This document shows, in pieces, positions 34,496-42,368 of a stretch of 64,000 bases of DNA. The position numbers were made by a program, and so were the translations under genes. The stretch is from contig NZ_JAGSYA010000004.1 in assembly GCF_025685395.1 (NCBI RefSeq), positions 2,356,001 through 2,420,000 on the forward strand, written 5' to 3'. The stretch's first letter is position 1, and every line of letters starts with the position of its first letter. The notes under the pieces were generated by a model that saw only the letters and a program-made list of their open reading frames with translations, searched no databases and was not told the DNA's origin. The DNA is from Terriglobus tenax. Its GTDB lineage: Bacteria > Acidobacteriota > Terriglobia > Terriglobales > Acidobacteriaceae.

Positions 34496-34532
34496 CCCGC
34501 CCCCCTCGCATCAGCGGGGGGCGGGATTTTTT
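34496..34532 (+). terminator. Intrinsic terminator after the bestrophin-Usp operon
   Basis: CCCGCCCCCC, loop of ten bases, GGGGGGCGGG forms a perfect 10-bp GC stem followed by a T-run (ATTTTTTC). It lies 33 bp after the Usp stop. Confidence 0.9.
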
Positions 34533-34576
34533 CTTTGCGGTGATTTTTTTGCCGGAGAGCTTTAGCCAGAGATAAA

Positions 34577-34694
34577 AGGGCTTAGCCCCGGTTCTTGTCA
34601 TAAAGAACCCGGGGCTTGAGCCCTCTTCGTCACGCGCTCTTTCAGTGGCTTGAAGGGCCACTGCTTAATCTGTTTGAAAGCTAAAGCTCTCAAA
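34577..34694. repeat. Composite of GGCTNNAGCC-type hairpins
   Basis: Three successive inverted repeats fill the spacer between the Usp terminator and the next gene: AGGGCTTAGCCCCGGTTCTT with AAGAACCCGGGGCTTGAGCC, then CAGTGGC TTGAAG GGCCACTG with CTTAATC, then GAAAGCTAAAGCTCTC. The second and third resemble the pair at 59009-59064, both in order and in the CTGCTTAATC joint. No coding potential is visible. Confidence 0.65.
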
Positions 34695-34730
34695 CACCGG
34701 CTTCCAGGGAGAAGCGACTGGAAGACACCC

Positions 34731-35936
34731 TTAGAGAAGCGCCAGCTTCAGGGTGACGACCGAGATCAGTGCCTGCGTCAGCAGTACGGTTCCGGCCAGT
34801 ACCAGGAACAGCTTGCGGTACTTTGTTTCCAGCGCATCGGCAAACACGCCGCCGGTAAAGGTCAGCAGAAACGGTACGGCCCACAGCCAGGGCTCGGAAC
34901 GTACGCCGGTGGAGGCAAGCGGCAGCAGAAGGAGCGCCACCAGCAGCGGCACCGTGTTGCCAAAGTAGCGTGAGCGCCGCACGGTCGCCCACAGCACCAG
35001 CGCCACCAGCAGCGCAATCTCAAGCGCGGCGTTCTCCATCCAGTTGCCAAAGAAGAGCGACAGGCCCTGCAGCGAAAACCAGAAACGCGCCGCGCCCGCC
35101 GTGAAGACATAGCTGAACGGGCCGATGCGGAAGGCGAAGAAGGCGAAGACAATCGCCATCGCACCGGCGCCCGCCAGAACCATGGCCTGCATCACGTTGC
35201 CGCGGCGGCGTTCGCCCAGGTACAGCATCAGCACAAACGAGACCAGGAAGCCGAAGATGGCGGCCAGAATATGCGCGGTCGCCGTCAGTCCAAGCGCCAG
35301 CGTCAGCAGCAGAATACGTGGCTTCCACTTATGCCGCGGACCCTGCATGGCATGCGCCACGCCAATGCTGGTGTAGATCAGCCCGAACAGGCCCCACGCC
35401 GCCAGAATCTCGTTGTTCGGCGTGGTGGAGGCGCGCAGAATCTCCGGGCAGAAGGTATACAGGCCCAGTGCGAAAAAACCGCCTTCATTGCCGAACAGGC
35501 GGCGGGCTACCCACCACAGAGCTCCGCCCAGCCACAGGCCAAAGCCCAGGAAAGGCAGGCGCAGCAGCCAGTTCACATAGGAGAGCTGGTGGCGCGATTC
35601 CCACGTGGAACCATTCAGCGTATCGCCGGGATACAGGCGGTCTTCCGGCTTGCGGAAGTGGTCGACCGTCAGCAGGGCCCAGCGCTGGACGGAGAGCGGC
35701 AGACCGGCGGCGCGGTAGGCAAAGGTGCCATCGCCCTGCATGTTGCCGCAGGAGGTGAAGTAACCCAGCAGCGGCGACGGACGCTCCCACATCTCGCGCC
35801 CGCAGCGGGCGTAGCGATAGTCGGTCTCGGTCAGCGGGGCATGGGCAATGCGGTACAGCCCCTGCACGAAGAAGACAAGCAACAGCAGCGCAGCCAGTTG
35901 CTGCGGACGTCCAAAATGAATACGTGGCAGGGTCAT
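34731..35936 (-). CDS. GT-C fold membrane glycosyltransferase (GT39/ArnT-like)
   Basis: A 401-residue polytopic protein with about ten membrane helices, starting with LAALLLLVFFVQGLYRIAHA. The first periplasmic loop carries the acidic motif LTETDYRYARCGREMW, in the position of the catalytic Asp/Glu of PMT/ArnT-type enzymes that use lipid-linked sugars. Other conserved-looking stretches are WWVARRLFGNEGGFFALGLY and RASTTPNNEILAAWGLFG. Donor and acceptor are unknown. It may be a hypothetical dolichyl-phosphate-mannose-type transferase. It is divergent from the DUF2251 gene. Confidence 0.75.
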   Translation of the reverse strand: MTLPRIHFGRPQQLAALLLLVFFVQGLYRIAHAPLTETDYRYARCGREMWERPSPLLGYFTSCGNMQGDGTFAYRAAGLPLSVQRWALLTVDHFRKPEDRLYPGDTLNGSTWESRHQLSYVNWLLRLPFLGFGLWLGGALWWVARRLFGNEGGFFALGLYTFCPEILRASTTPNNEILAAWGLFGLIYTSIGVAHAMQGPRHKWKPRILLLTLALGLTATAHILAAIFGFLVSFVLMLYLGERRRGNVMQAMVLAGAGAMAIVFAFFAFRIGPFSYVFTAGAARFWFSLQGLSLFFGNWMENAALEIALLVALVLWATVRRSRYFGNTVPLLVALLLLPLASTGVRSEPWLWAVPFLLTFTGGVFADALETKYRKLFLVLAGTVLLTQALISVVTLKLALL

Positions 35937-36001
35937 TGCGATGGCGTCCCCAGGCCCGTTTCCGGGGTTCCGGGACTGCTTTGAGTGTATCGTGAAGGGG
36001 T

Positions 36002-36418
36002 ATGGATTCCGTTTCGTTCCGCCCAGGCAAGGCCTATCTCTCCTCGCTTTCCCCCACCGTCCCCTGGGCAGTAATCTTTGAAGATGAAGGCGACACGGCG
36101 TATTTCTACGCCGTCGACACGCGTTTTGGCGACTCCGATGAGCGCATCCAGGACGCCATGCTGATCTACAACGTGAAGCACATCCCCGACGCTGAGCGCG
36201 AACACCTGGCCAGCATCGTCTGGTCGCCGGACGGCCTGAAAGCCGTGCTCTACCTGAACGGCTACGCCCACGCCATCGCGGACTTCGGCCAGCGCTGCGG
36301 CTACTGCCGTACCAACTTCCCCAACTTCATGGAAGGCCAGCAGAGCAGTTGGCGCAGCAGCAGCCATGCATGGAGCGACGAGCTTCTGCAGCAGTTCGAG
36401 GCTGCCCTGTACAACTAG
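36002..36418 (+). CDS. DUF2251-family protein
   Basis: A 138-residue soluble protein. The segment VPWAVIFEDEGDTAYFYAVD followed by ERIQDAMLIYNVKHI is the hallmark of DUF2251; KAVLYLNGYAHAIADF and GYCRTNFPNF follow. There is no signal peptide, membrane helix or catalytic motif. Function unknown. It starts 66 bp from the divergent glycosyltransferase and ends before a weak spacer. Confidence 0.8.
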   Translation: MDSVSFRPGKAYLSSLSPTVPWAVIFEDEGDTAYFYAVDTRFGDSDERIQDAMLIYNVKHIPDAEREHLASIVWSPDGLKAVLYLNGYAHAIADFGQRCGYCRTNFPNFMEGQQSSWRSSSHAWSDELLQQFEAALYN

Positions 36419-36484
36419 CGTTACCTGTCTCCGGGGAAATAGACGCGTTACACTTGGATTCCCCAAAAATTAGGGAGATGGGCC

Positions 36485-36856
36485 ATGACTGCATTCTTCA
36501 GAAATATTGAGATGGTGTTGAACCTGATGAGCCTACCGGTCATCGTGCTGGTGCACCTGTTCCTCAGCCCTCATTTCAGCAACCCCTGGAAGATGACCGC
36601 CGTGGCCGCCATGGCCGTGGCCCTGCTGCATGGCTCGCTCGGCTGGCTGGTACGCCGCCGCCAGCGCTCCGTCCGCGACCAGATTCTTGGCCGCATGTAC
36701 ACAACGCTGGCCGGCGTCCGCAACCCGGCAGATTCCACTGAGATGGCGGAACGCATGCGCATCGCCCTGGCCCAGCTTCCCCTGCTGCGCCGCGAGCCCC
36801 TGGGAGAGGTGGAAGAGGGTGAGCTCCGCACCTTCCCGCAACAGGAAAGGGCATGA
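36485..36856 (+). CDS. Small two-helix membrane protein
   Basis: A 123-residue protein with two hydrophobic segments (about 11-28, NLMSLPVIVLVHLFLS, and 36-54, MTAVAAMAVALLHGSLGWLV) followed by a basic RRRQRS and a soluble tail containing AERMRIALAQLPLLRRE. TAGGGAGATGGGCC precedes the ATG. The family is not recognised. Its TGA overlaps the ATG of the 45-residue ORF that follows (ATGA), so both are probably translated together. Confidence 0.65.
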   Translation: MTAFFRNIEMVLNLMSLPVIVLVHLFLSPHFSNPWKMTAVAAMAVALLHGSLGWLVRRRQRSVRDQILGRMYTTLAGVRNPADSTEMAERMRIALAQLPLLRREPLGEVEEGELRTFPQQERA

Positions 36857-36990
36857 TCTCGCCCGAGAACAAGACTGTTGCCATCGCCCTGTTCTCTCTG
36901 CTGGCGGTGCTGATTTGCGCGAAGCTGGCGCTCTGGCCCTGGGTCATCCGTCGAAGGACGCACCGTTATCGCGGCATCGCAAAACGGTAG
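36853..36990 (+). CDS. 45-residue single-pass membrane protein
   Basis: A short frame starting at the ATG that overlaps the previous stop. It reads MISPENKTVAIALFSLLAVL at the N-terminus, continues with one membrane helix (about 9-30), then WVIRRRTHRYRGIAKR, a strongly basic cytoplasmic end. The positive-inside rule fits an N-out topology. Overlap coupling and the clean helix support it as a real gene; there is no known family. Confidence 0.5.
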   Translation: MISPENKTVAIALFSLLAVLICAKLALWPWVIRRRTHRYRGIAKR

Positions 36991-37010
36991 CTGATGGGAA
37001 GGCCGGGAGT

Positions 37011-39074
37011 CTATCTGGCACCATGCAGCGCCAGCCGCATGGTGACTGTCTGCGGAGCCGCCAGCGTCAGCACGCCGGTGCGTCCCGCATCGATGGACCG
37101 GTCCAGCAGGTTCTGCACGGCGACTGACGCCGTAAACCGCCGCGCGAAGTCGCGTTCGGCCTGCACATCAAACCGTACATAGCTTCCCAGCTTCAGCGTA
37201 TTCAGCGTGTCGTCGTACTGGCGGCCGCTGGCATAGGCAATCACGTTCAGCCGGCCAATGTGGCGGCTCTCTGCCTGGGTGGTCAATGTGAAGGAGTGGC
37301 GTGGCACCTGCGGCGCCCACTTGTTGACAAGCTGCGGCTGCTGATCGAAACGCGTCACGGTGGCCACTGCAAGCTGGTAGGCCCCGGTAATCACCAGCGG
37401 GCGGATCGGATGCACGCGTGTCTCGATCATCATGCCGCGGCTGCGAAGCTGACCCGCGTTGAAGCGTTTGTCCGTCGTGGCGCTGGAGGTCTGTGTCTGG
37501 ATCACGGTCGTAATCGGCCGGTTCACCATCGTCCAGAAGCCCGAGGCGCGCACCTGGATATCGTGTGCCAGCGTCATATTGCCGCCCAGCTCAAATCCGG
37601 TCGCACGCTCCGAACGCAGATCCGGGTTGGCCAGCGTCGTGGTGGTTCCCACCGTGCTGGTGCGGTACAGCTCGTTCAGCGTGGCTCCACGGAAGGCGCG
37701 GAAGACGGACCCCGTCAGCGAAACGCCACGTCCGATATCCCGCACCACGCCCAGCCGCGGGCTGAAGACATTCTCATCGCGTCCGGTCAGCGCAACGGCA
37801 GGCGTTGAGATCTGTCGCGGGTCAAGGATGGAGAAGCGGTCATAGCGGCCCGAAAGCTGGATGGTCCAGTGCCGCGGCTGCCATACTCCCAGGCCATACA
37901 CTCCGGTGTCGCGCTGCCGCGCGCGGGTATTGGTCTGCGGCTGCGGAACGTTCAATGCGTTGTACGGTGTCTCAATGTTGGTCGCGCGAATGTCCCGCAT
38001 GTCCGACCCGAGGGCAATTGTTACCGGAGCCCCCGCGAATCCCCGCGCCCACTGCGTGGCATAGCCGCGCTCCTCTGAAGGAACCTTCTGCGTGCGCACC
38101 ACGCGCTCTGAACTGCGTGCTGCTCCGCCCAGCACCGTGCTGAAGCTCTGGCGATAATTCTCCTCTGACCCATACAGCCGCAGGAAGGCTCGGCCATAGT
38201 CGGCTGAGTTCCAGTCGCCGCCCGCCGCATAGCGCCATATGCGCGTGGCGTTGGTCGTCAGCGGCGTGCCGTTGCCGCGATTCTCATTCAGCAGGTTGCC
38301 ACGCAGAAAGCCGTCCAGCTCCTTGGTGAAACGGTGCCGCAGTTCCGTGCGCCCGCTCTGCCAGTGCACAAACGCAGGCACATCCACCGGTCCGCGCGCA
38401 GCAGGAGCGGTAAGCTTATAGCCATCGGTCTGGAACAGCGTGATCGCGCCCAGGCCGCTCCACGGGCCACTGGCTGCGGTCAGCAGGCCATCGCCGTTAA
38501 GCGTGTTCAGCCCGCCGCCTTCCAGCGAAGCTCCATAGCGCAGCGGCCCAGCCTCTTCCGGAGTCACGTTGATCGCTCCGCCGATCGCAGAGGAGCCGTA
38601 CAGGTCCGAAGCTCCGCCGCGCATCAGGTCCACCTGGCGCAGCGCCAGCCGCGGCACTTCGTTCCAGTGCACCCAGCCGCCAAAGGCGTCGTTCAGCGGC
38701 ACCTGGTCGCTCAGCACCAGCGTGCGCGAGGCCGCCGTCGATCCAAGTCCGCGCAGCGAAATACCCTGCGAGGTGGGGTTCGCCACCCACGATGAGGTGC
38801 GGCGGAAGAGCTGAAAGCCAGCCACCTGCTTCAAACGGTCATCCAGCGTAAAGCCGGGTGTGCGGTTCAGGTCTTCGTCTGAGAGCACACGTACGCTCGA
38901 TGCGCCGGCATCCAGCGTCAGCGCCTGGCGCGATGCTGTTACCGTCACCTGCTCATTCACAGCAGGCCGCGACGGCGGCTGCTGGGCTGCGGGCTGGGGT
39001 GCTGCGGTTTGCGAAAAGACCGGGGCAGAGACACAAAGGACTGCAACGGCTGCGGCATGCCGGACGTGCTTCAT
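37011..39074 (-). CDS. TonB-dependent receptor (classical plug/barrel)
   Basis: About 687 residues from the ATG at 39072-39074 (an ATG at 39086 adds four). Signal peptide 1-22 (HVRHAAAVAVLCVSAPVFSQ). A Pro/Ala-rich linker is followed by NEQVTVTASRQ, the TonB-box region, then the plug (about 55-160) with GISLRGLGSTAASRTLVLSD and MRGGASDLYGSSAIGGAINV. The barrel ends VTMRLALHGAR. Unlike the other three receptors, it lacks the carboxypeptidase-regulatory domain and resembles siderophore or cobalamin receptors; the ligand cannot be read. It is divergent from hslR. Confidence 0.9.
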   Translation of the reverse strand: MKHVRHAAAVAVLCVSAPVFSQTAAPQPAAQQPPSRPAVNEQVTVTASRQALTLDAGASSVRVLSDEDLNRTPGFTLDDRLKQVAGFQLFRRTSSWVANPTSQGISLRGLGSTAASRTLVLSDQVPLNDAFGGWVHWNEVPRLALRQVDLMRGGASDLYGSSAIGGAINVTPEEAGPLRYGASLEGGGLNTLNGDGLLTAASGPWSGLGAITLFQTDGYKLTAPAARGPVDVPAFVHWQSGRTELRHRFTKELDGFLRGNLLNENRGNGTPLTTNATRIWRYAAGGDWNSADYGRAFLRLYGSEENYRQSFSTVLGGAARSSERVVRTQKVPSEERGYATQWARGFAGAPVTIALGSDMRDIRATNIETPYNALNVPQPQTNTRARQRDTGVYGLGVWQPRHWTIQLSGRYDRFSILDPRQISTPAVALTGRDENVFSPRLGVVRDIGRGVSLTGSVFRAFRGATLNELYRTSTVGTTTTLANPDLRSERATGFELGGNMTLAHDIQVRASGFWTMVNRPITTVIQTQTSSATTDKRFNAGQLRSRGMMIETRVHPIRPLVITGAYQLAVATVTRFDQQPQLVNKWAPQVPRHSFTLTTQAESRHIGRLNVIAYASGRQYDDTLNTLKLGSYVRFDVQAERDFARRFTASVAVQNLLDRSIDAGRTGVLTLAAPQTVTMRLALHGAR

Positions 39075-39156
39075 GCCAACGATCATGGCATAGCGAAGAT
39101 ACGTTTGGCTCGTCCTTACTGGCGAAAGAAGGTTTCGACGCGAGAGAATAATCACC

Positions 39157-39543
39157 ATGGCTGTACCTGCACATGTGCGCATGGATAAATGGCTGTGGGC
39201 GGCCCGTTTCTTCAAGACCCGGTCGATCGCCGTCAAGGCCTGCGACCTCGGCCGCGTTCTTCTCAACGGACAGAACGCCAAGCCCTCCCGCGAGGTAAAA
39301 CCCGGCGACCGGCTGCGGATCACCAACGACGGCGGCACCTTTGAGGTGAACGTACTCGCCCTCAGTGAGATCCGGGGCCCTGCCGCCGCCGCGCAGGCGC
39401 TCTACCAGGAGAGCGAAGAGAGCAAGGCCGCGCGCGCCCTGGTGGCAGAGGCTCGCAAGTCCATGCCCGTCTTCGAGTTCGAGCACGAAGGACGGCCCTC
39501 CAAGCGCGACCGCCGTCAGTTAAGCAAACTGCGCGGAAGGTAG
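39157..39543 (+). CDS. hslR: Heat-shock protein 15 (S4-domain ribosome rescue factor)
   Basis: A 128-residue RNA-binding protein. The S4 domain (about 8-70) begins RMDKWLWAARFFKTRSIAVK and has GRVLLNGQNAKPSREVKPGD, matching Hsp15, which binds free 50S subunits carrying peptidyl-tRNA after heat shock. The C-terminus is basic (RPSKRDRRQLSKLRGR), as in the family. The ArsR gene follows 12 bp downstream and is probably co-transcribed. Confidence 0.93.
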   Translation: MAVPAHVRMDKWLWAARFFKTRSIAVKACDLGRVLLNGQNAKPSREVKPGDRLRITNDGGTFEVNVLALSEIRGPAAAAQALYQESEESKAARALVAEARKSMPVFEFEHEGRPSKRDRRQLSKLRGR

Positions 39544-39555
39544 AATAAATTCCGC

Positions 39556-39846
39556 ATGGTTACCCGCAAAGCAACGCTCACACCCAAGGAATTCGCGCGC
39601 ATTGGCCGCGCCCTGGCAGAGCCGCGCCGCGTGCAGATGCTGAAGGACCTGGCCGCCCGCGAAAGCTGCATGACCTGTGGCGAACTGCAGGAGACGCAGA
39701 ACATCACGCCGCCCACCCTCTCCCACCACATCAAGGAGCTGGAGGTCGCCGGCCTGATCGAGGTCCGCCGCGAAGGCCGCTGCGGCTACCTCTCCGTCAA
39801 CCGCGATGTGCTGAAGGCCTACCTCGACGAACTCTCGCAGATTTAG
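39556..39846 (+). CDS. ArsR-family transcriptional regulator
   Basis: A 96-residue winged-helix regulator. The pattern is IGRALAEPRRVQMLKDLAAR, CMTCGELQ, the recognition helix PPTLSHHIKELEVAGLIEVR and the wing REGRCGYLSVNRDVLKAYL. The pair of Cys in SCMTCGEL lies before the recognition helix, near the classical metal site, but the family ELCVCDL pattern is not kept, so metal sensing is uncertain. A 314-bp non-coding stretch with a structured RNA candidate follows. Confidence 0.9.
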   Translation: MVTRKATLTPKEFARIGRALAEPRRVQMLKDLAARESCMTCGELQETQNITPPTLSHHIKELEVAGLIEVRREGRCGYLSVNRDVLKAYLDELSQI

Positions 39847-39919
39847 AGTCGCCGAGATGTTCCGCGGAATGCTTCTCGGGCCCTGGGAAGCCACATCGTT
39901 GGAAACAAGCAAGCTTTAA

Positions 39920-40068
39920 AAGCAGACGTCCTCCGCATTTAATGCATCGCCCCCGAGGATCGCCGCGTCTGCTTAAGTACTTCGATGACCGTCGAAGTAC
40001 TTAAGGCGAATCCATTCTCCGCGCCAGCGCCCGGCGGCCATCCCTCATGCGGCCACGGGCGCTTTTTT
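39920..40068 (+). ncRNA. Candidate structured RNA ending in an intrinsic terminator
   Basis: The gene-free stretch 39847-40160 contains nested pairing. AAGCAGACG (39920-39928) pairs with CGTCTGCTT (39966-39974), enclosing TCCTC (39929-39933) with GAGGA (39955-39959) and a small GCAT-TTA-ATGC hairpin. Next, CTTAAGTACTTCGA (39972-39985) pairs perfectly with 39992-40005 and competes for three bases with the first stem. Then AGCGCCCG (40026-40033) pairs with CGGGCGCT (40056-40063), followed by six Ts. It could be a small RNA or the long 3' end of the arsR transcript. No known family recognised. Confidence 0.45.
40026..40068 (+). terminator. Intrinsic terminator of the arsR/RNA transcript
   Basis: AGCGCCCG at 40026-40033 pairs with CGGGCGCT at 40056-40063, with an inner GGCC/GGCC pairing, and TTTTTT follows. 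It is 180 bp past the arsR stop. Confidence 0.8.
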
Positions 40069-40107
40069 GTTGCTTGTCATCCGGATGCTTCTGTCGTGCA
40101 GAAACAA

Positions 40108-40135
40108 CAACGGCCACCCCGAAGGATGGCCGTTG
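40108..40135 (-). terminator. Terminator-like hairpin after rpsA
   Basis: On the minus strand CAACGGCCATCC, tetraloop TTCG, GGGTGGCCGTTG forms a 12-bp stem (one G-U) with a stable UUCG loop, followed by TTGTTTC. It lies 25 bp beyond the rpsA stop; the T-run is weak. Confidence 0.7.
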
Positions 40136-40160
40136 CTTGTTTTTACTGCGGAAGCGAGGG

Positions 40161-42038
40161 TTACTCGCGCTCCGAGCGCTTCCAGTTGATCAGGTCGCCC
40201 AGCGTGGTGCCGGAGGAGGAGGTGGAGCTGGAGGAAGAAGCTGCCTTCTTGTAGCTCTCGACCTCGTCGCGGCTGGCATCTTCGCCGATACCGCGCAGGC
40301 TCAGGCCAACCTTCTTCTCTTCCGGGCTCATCTTGACGATCTTGAACTCCTTCTCGTCACCGATGTCCATCTTCACCGGCGCGCCGATGTCGTCGACCAT
40401 CTCAGAGATGTGGCACAGACCTTCAACACCTTCGGCGATCTCAACAAACGCGCCGAACTGCGCGGTGCGGAGGATCTTGCCCTTCACCACATCACCGGTA
40501 CGGTGCTGCGCGAAGAAGGTATCCCAGACGTCCGGCTCCAGCTGCTTGATGCCCAGCGACAGGCGGCGGTTCTCAGGCTCAACACCCAGAACAACAGCCT
40601 TCACCTTCTCGCCCTTCTTCAGGACTTCCGAAGGATGCTTCACGCGCTTGGTCCAGCTCAGGTTCGATACGTGGACCAGGCCGTCGATGCCGTCTTCAAT
40701 CTCGATGAAGGCGCCGAAGTCGGTCAGGTTGCGGACGCGGCCTTCCACGGTCGAACCGACCGGGAACTTGTCGTCCAGCTGCTCCCACGGATTCTCCTGC
40801 AGCTGCTTCATGCCCAGCGAGATGCGGCGGTCGCTCGGATTCACCTGCAGAATGATGGTGTCCACTTCGTCGCCAGGTTTAACCAGCTTCGAGGGGTGCT
40901 TCAGACGCTTGGACCAGCTCATCTCACTGACGTGGACCAGGCCTTCGATGCCCTGCTCCAGCTCAACGAACGCGCCGTAGTCGGTTACCGAGAGAACGCG
41001 GCCACGAACCTGCGCGCCAATCGGGTAACGCTCCACAGCGTCGAGCCACGGGTCAGGTGTCAGCTGCTTGAAGCCGAGCGAAACGCGCTGCTTGTCCTTG
41101 TCGAACTTCAGAACCTTTACCTGGATCTCGTCGCCAACCTGGACCAGGTCGCGCGGATGCGTCAGGCGGCCCCAGCTCATGTCGGTGATGTGCAGCAGGC
41201 CGTCCAGACCGGACAGGTCGACAAACGCGCCGTAATCGGTCAGGTTCTTCACCACGCCGGTCAGCACCGCGCCCTCTTCCAGGGTCTCCAGGGTCAGCGA
41301 CTTCTTGCTGTTCTGCTCTTCTTCCAGGATCTCCTTGCGGGAGACAACCACATTGCCGCGCTTCTTGTTCAGCTTGATGACGCGGATGTCGATCGGCTGG
41401 CCAACATAGGCGTCCAGGTTACGGACAGGGCGGATCTCAACCTGAGAGCCAGGGAGGAATGCCTTGATGCCGATGTCGACGGTCAGGCCACCCTTCACGC
41501 GGCCAAGAACGGTGCCGGTGACGATTGCCTTGTCGTTGCAGGCCTTCTCGAGCTCGTCCCAAACGCGCAGGCGCTGGGCCTTCTCGTAGCTGGCCAGATA
41601 TCCGCCCTCGGGCTCCTCGCGCTCGACGACCACATCCACCGTATCGCCCACCTGGAACTTCGGTGCGCCGGTGTGATCCACAACCTGATCCAGCGGAATC
41701 AGGCCCTCGGACTTCAGTCCGATGTCCACAACCACGTGCTTATCGGTGATCTTGACCACCGTGCCCGTTGTAATGGTGTCGTCGGACATAACCGACTGAG
41801 CTGCTTCCTTCTCGGCTGCCTGCTCGCGATCAAAGCTCTCGAGCGCGGTCGCGAAGTCTGCCATGTCGTAATCGACATCGTCGGCTTCATCAGCGTTGGT
41901 GGTGTGCGTGGTGTCGGTGGCGGCCGCAACGGCGGTCGTCTCTTCAGGTACGAGGGTTTCCAGTTCGGTGTTCAGGGTTTTGCTCTCTGTTAAAGGATTT
42001 TGGGATTCAGCCATTGGACGAGTTTGGGATTCCACCAT
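40161..42038 (-). CDS. rpsA: 30S ribosomal protein S1
   Basis: About 625 residues. After an acidic, Thr/Glu-rich N-terminal extension of roughly 65 residues there are six S1 RNA-binding domains; GTVVKITDKHVVVDIGLKSE opens the first, and later ones show GRVLSVTDYGAFVELEQGI, GRVRNLTDFGAFIEIEDGI and GKILRTAQFGAFVEIAEGV. S1 brings mRNA to the 30S subunit. The C-terminus is a Ser/Thr tail (SSSSTSSSGTT). The start is uncertain: the ATG at 42038 has GGGAG ten bases upstream; ATGs at 42014 and 42095 are in frame. It is a monocistronic unit with a terminator hairpin downstream. Confidence 0.96.
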   Translation of the reverse strand: MVESQTRPMAESQNPLTESKTLNTELETLVPEETTAVAAATDTTHTTNADEADDVDYDMADFATALESFDREQAAEKEAAQSVMSDDTITTGTVVKITDKHVVVDIGLKSEGLIPLDQVVDHTGAPKFQVGDTVDVVVEREEPEGGYLASYEKAQRLRVWDELEKACNDKAIVTGTVLGRVKGGLTVDIGIKAFLPGSQVEIRPVRNLDAYVGQPIDIRVIKLNKKRGNVVVSRKEILEEEQNSKKSLTLETLEEGAVLTGVVKNLTDYGAFVDLSGLDGLLHITDMSWGRLTHPRDLVQVGDEIQVKVLKFDKDKQRVSLGFKQLTPDPWLDAVERYPIGAQVRGRVLSVTDYGAFVELEQGIEGLVHVSEMSWSKRLKHPSKLVKPGDEVDTIILQVNPSDRRISLGMKQLQENPWEQLDDKFPVGSTVEGRVRNLTDFGAFIEIEDGIDGLVHVSNLSWTKRVKHPSEVLKKGEKVKAVVLGVEPENRRLSLGIKQLEPDVWDTFFAQHRTGDVVKGKILRTAQFGAFVEIAEGVEGLCHISEMVDDIGAPVKMDIGDEKEFKIVKMSPEEKKVGLSLRGIGEDASRDEVESYKKAASSSSSTSSSGTTLGDLINWKRSERE

Positions 42039-42368
42039 TGGACGAAGACTCCCGAGGCCAGGATTCACTCGCTCTGCCGATTTCTGGCAAGCCATCAAGT
42101 CGGCTCACGTTTTTTCGTGTCCGGCTCAACTACTTGTCACACTTCCCAATGGGAGGCTCGGCAGGCAGGAGCAAATCAGTTGTTGCAGGGTCCCCCCGCT
42201 GGTCTCGTAGAGCAGAGGGGCTCGACTTCTATGGTAGCAACGTGGATAACGCGCGTCAAACTAATGCGGCACATCATTTACATACATTTGACGCGGTTTT
42301 GGCGCGATCTGCGGTGGTTACCTACCTGTAGGGTTACTCCAGCGCGATGACCCTATCGTTAGATAGCC
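42039..42368. other. Gene-free spacer upstream of rpsA
   Basis: About 330 bp between the rpsA start and the Rieske gene stop, both on the minus strand. It should hold the rpsA promoter and leader. I see no convincing ORF, tRNA or strong terminator here; short A/T-rich stretches near 42250-42300 could be promoter elements for rpsA. Confidence 0.4.

Noticed and set aside
40047-41993. 648-codon antisense frame opposite rpsA
   Set aside because: Shadow of a gene with six S1 domains; the antisense translation lacks known motifs and begins in the spacer.
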